Shown: positions 5,291 through 5,680 of the stretch, piece by piece | Position numbering within the stretch: position 1 is the first letter of the stretch | Layout of the letters: every line of letters starts with the position of its first letter | Assembly (NCBI GenBank): GCA_023397245.1 | Contig: JAEWUH010000190.1 | Span: forward strand, 1 to 5,680 | DNA from: Bacillota bacterium | GTDB taxonomy: Bacteria; Bacillota; Clostridia; Oscillospirales; Acutalibacteraceae | Direction: 5' to 3' | Length of the DNA stretch: 5,680 nt | Notes under the pieces: model-generated | What the model saw: the letters and a program-made list of their open reading frames with translations, nothing else | Told to the model about the DNA's origin: nothing | Databases searched by the model: none | Made by a program: the position numbers and the translations under genes

Positions 5291-5680
5291 AATCCAACAG
5301 CTCTTTTAACAAGTTTTTATAGTTATTTAAGAACTGTCTGGTGATTTGATAGTTTTCTGTCTGTTCGTACTCCGTACGGTGTATGCCTTTTTCGGAGAAA
5401 GCATAGATGATACTGTTCGGATAGGACATCAGAATCGGAGAATGGGTGGCAATAATCAGTTGAGAATCCTGTTTCACCAGCTCGTCTACCCGGCAAAGCA
5501 TGGCAAGCTGCCTCTGCGGAGAAAGCGCTGCTTCCGGTTCGTCAAAAATATAGACGCCGTGCCCGCCTAAACGGTTGTTCAAAAGGGCAAAAAAGCTTTC
5601 CCCGTGGGAACATTCATGCAAAGAACCGCCATAGCTATCTTTGATTTGAGGAGCACCTGCGGAAGTCTTATCCAAATCTT
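5289..5680 (-). CDS. Predicted ABC/AAA-type ATPase, C-terminal half (COG3910-like, partial)
   Basis: The frame is open from the window edge to a TAA at 5291-5289, giving about 129 visible residues; the N-terminal half with Walker A lies outside. Visible motifs, in order, are an ABC-type signature SHGES (5609-5595) after YGGSLHE, a Walker B ending in VYIFDEPEAALSP whose D/E pair is at 5543-5538, and the switch His in ATHSPIL (His codon 5444-5442). This order matches small predicted ATPases of the COG3910 type, typically about 240-270 residues, soluble and related to SMC/ABC heads. Their role is not established; relatives occur both as solitary chromosomal genes and in defence or mobile contexts. 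A TTG at 5675-5673 is not a start, because the frame continues upstream with Asp. GC by hand count is about 45%, lower than in leuS, a weak hint of different ancestry. Confidence 0.9.
   Translation of the reverse strand, partial: DLDKTSAGAPQIKDSYGGSLHECSHGESFFALLNNRLGGHGVYIFDEPEAALSPQRQLAMLCRVDELVKQDSQLIIATHSPILMSYPNSIIYAFSEKGIHRTEYEQTENYQITRQFLNNYKNLLKELLD

Noticed and set aside
5673..5675. TTG as the start of the edge ATPase
   Set aside because: The frame continues upstream to the window edge with an Asp codon, and the family requires an N-terminal Walker A half that is not visible.

Overview
The window reads as ordinary chromosomal DNA from a low-to-mid GC Firmicute, most likely a clostridial (Oscillospiraceae-like) bacterium. 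Support for this comes from strong AAGGA/GGAGG ribosome binding sites, a Bacillus-type leucyl-tRNA synthetase without the E. coli leucine-specific insertion, a yqeK-rsfS-leuS gene order, and a close match to a sigma-A-type promoter. The genus is inference and cannot be fixed from the sequence alone.

Layout. Positions 1-2942 hold a plus-strand housekeeping run: the last 28 codons of a YqeK-like HD-domain nucleotide hydrolase, then rsfS (ribosomal silencing factor), then leuS. The run ends in a good intrinsic terminator at 2954-2983. A second hairpin at 2994-3022 is oriented for the convergent minus-strand gene at 3041-3688. That gene encodes a small membrane protein in which an N-terminal zinc-ribbon module and a second CxxC zinc ribbon are joined to a C-terminal DUF1294 domain. 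It has a TTGACA-17 bp-TAGGAT promoter and a GGAGG site. Diverging from it, 3800-5191 encodes a membrane-anchored or exported glycosyl-hydrolase-10-like (GHL10) protein with a Ser/Ala-rich linker. From the right edge, the C-terminal half of a predicted ABC/AAA-type ATPase (COG3910-like) runs on the minus strand and stops at 5289, inside a 13-bp-stem hairpin shared with the convergent GHL10 gene.

How the genes relate. yqeK, rsfS and leuS form a plausible translation and stress housekeeping operon: Ap4A turnover, 50S subunit silencing and tRNA charging. The three right-hand genes look like separate single-gene units with their own signals, and I see no shared pathway among them. I found no RNA genes, CRISPR arrays, insertion sequences or attachment sites. 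I see no convincing undescribed multi-gene system. The most unusual items are the zinc ribbon-DUF1294 fusion with its degenerate first knuckle, and the strand-specific wobble pairs in the terminators. The edge ATPase is also worth a look because its upstream neighbours are not visible.
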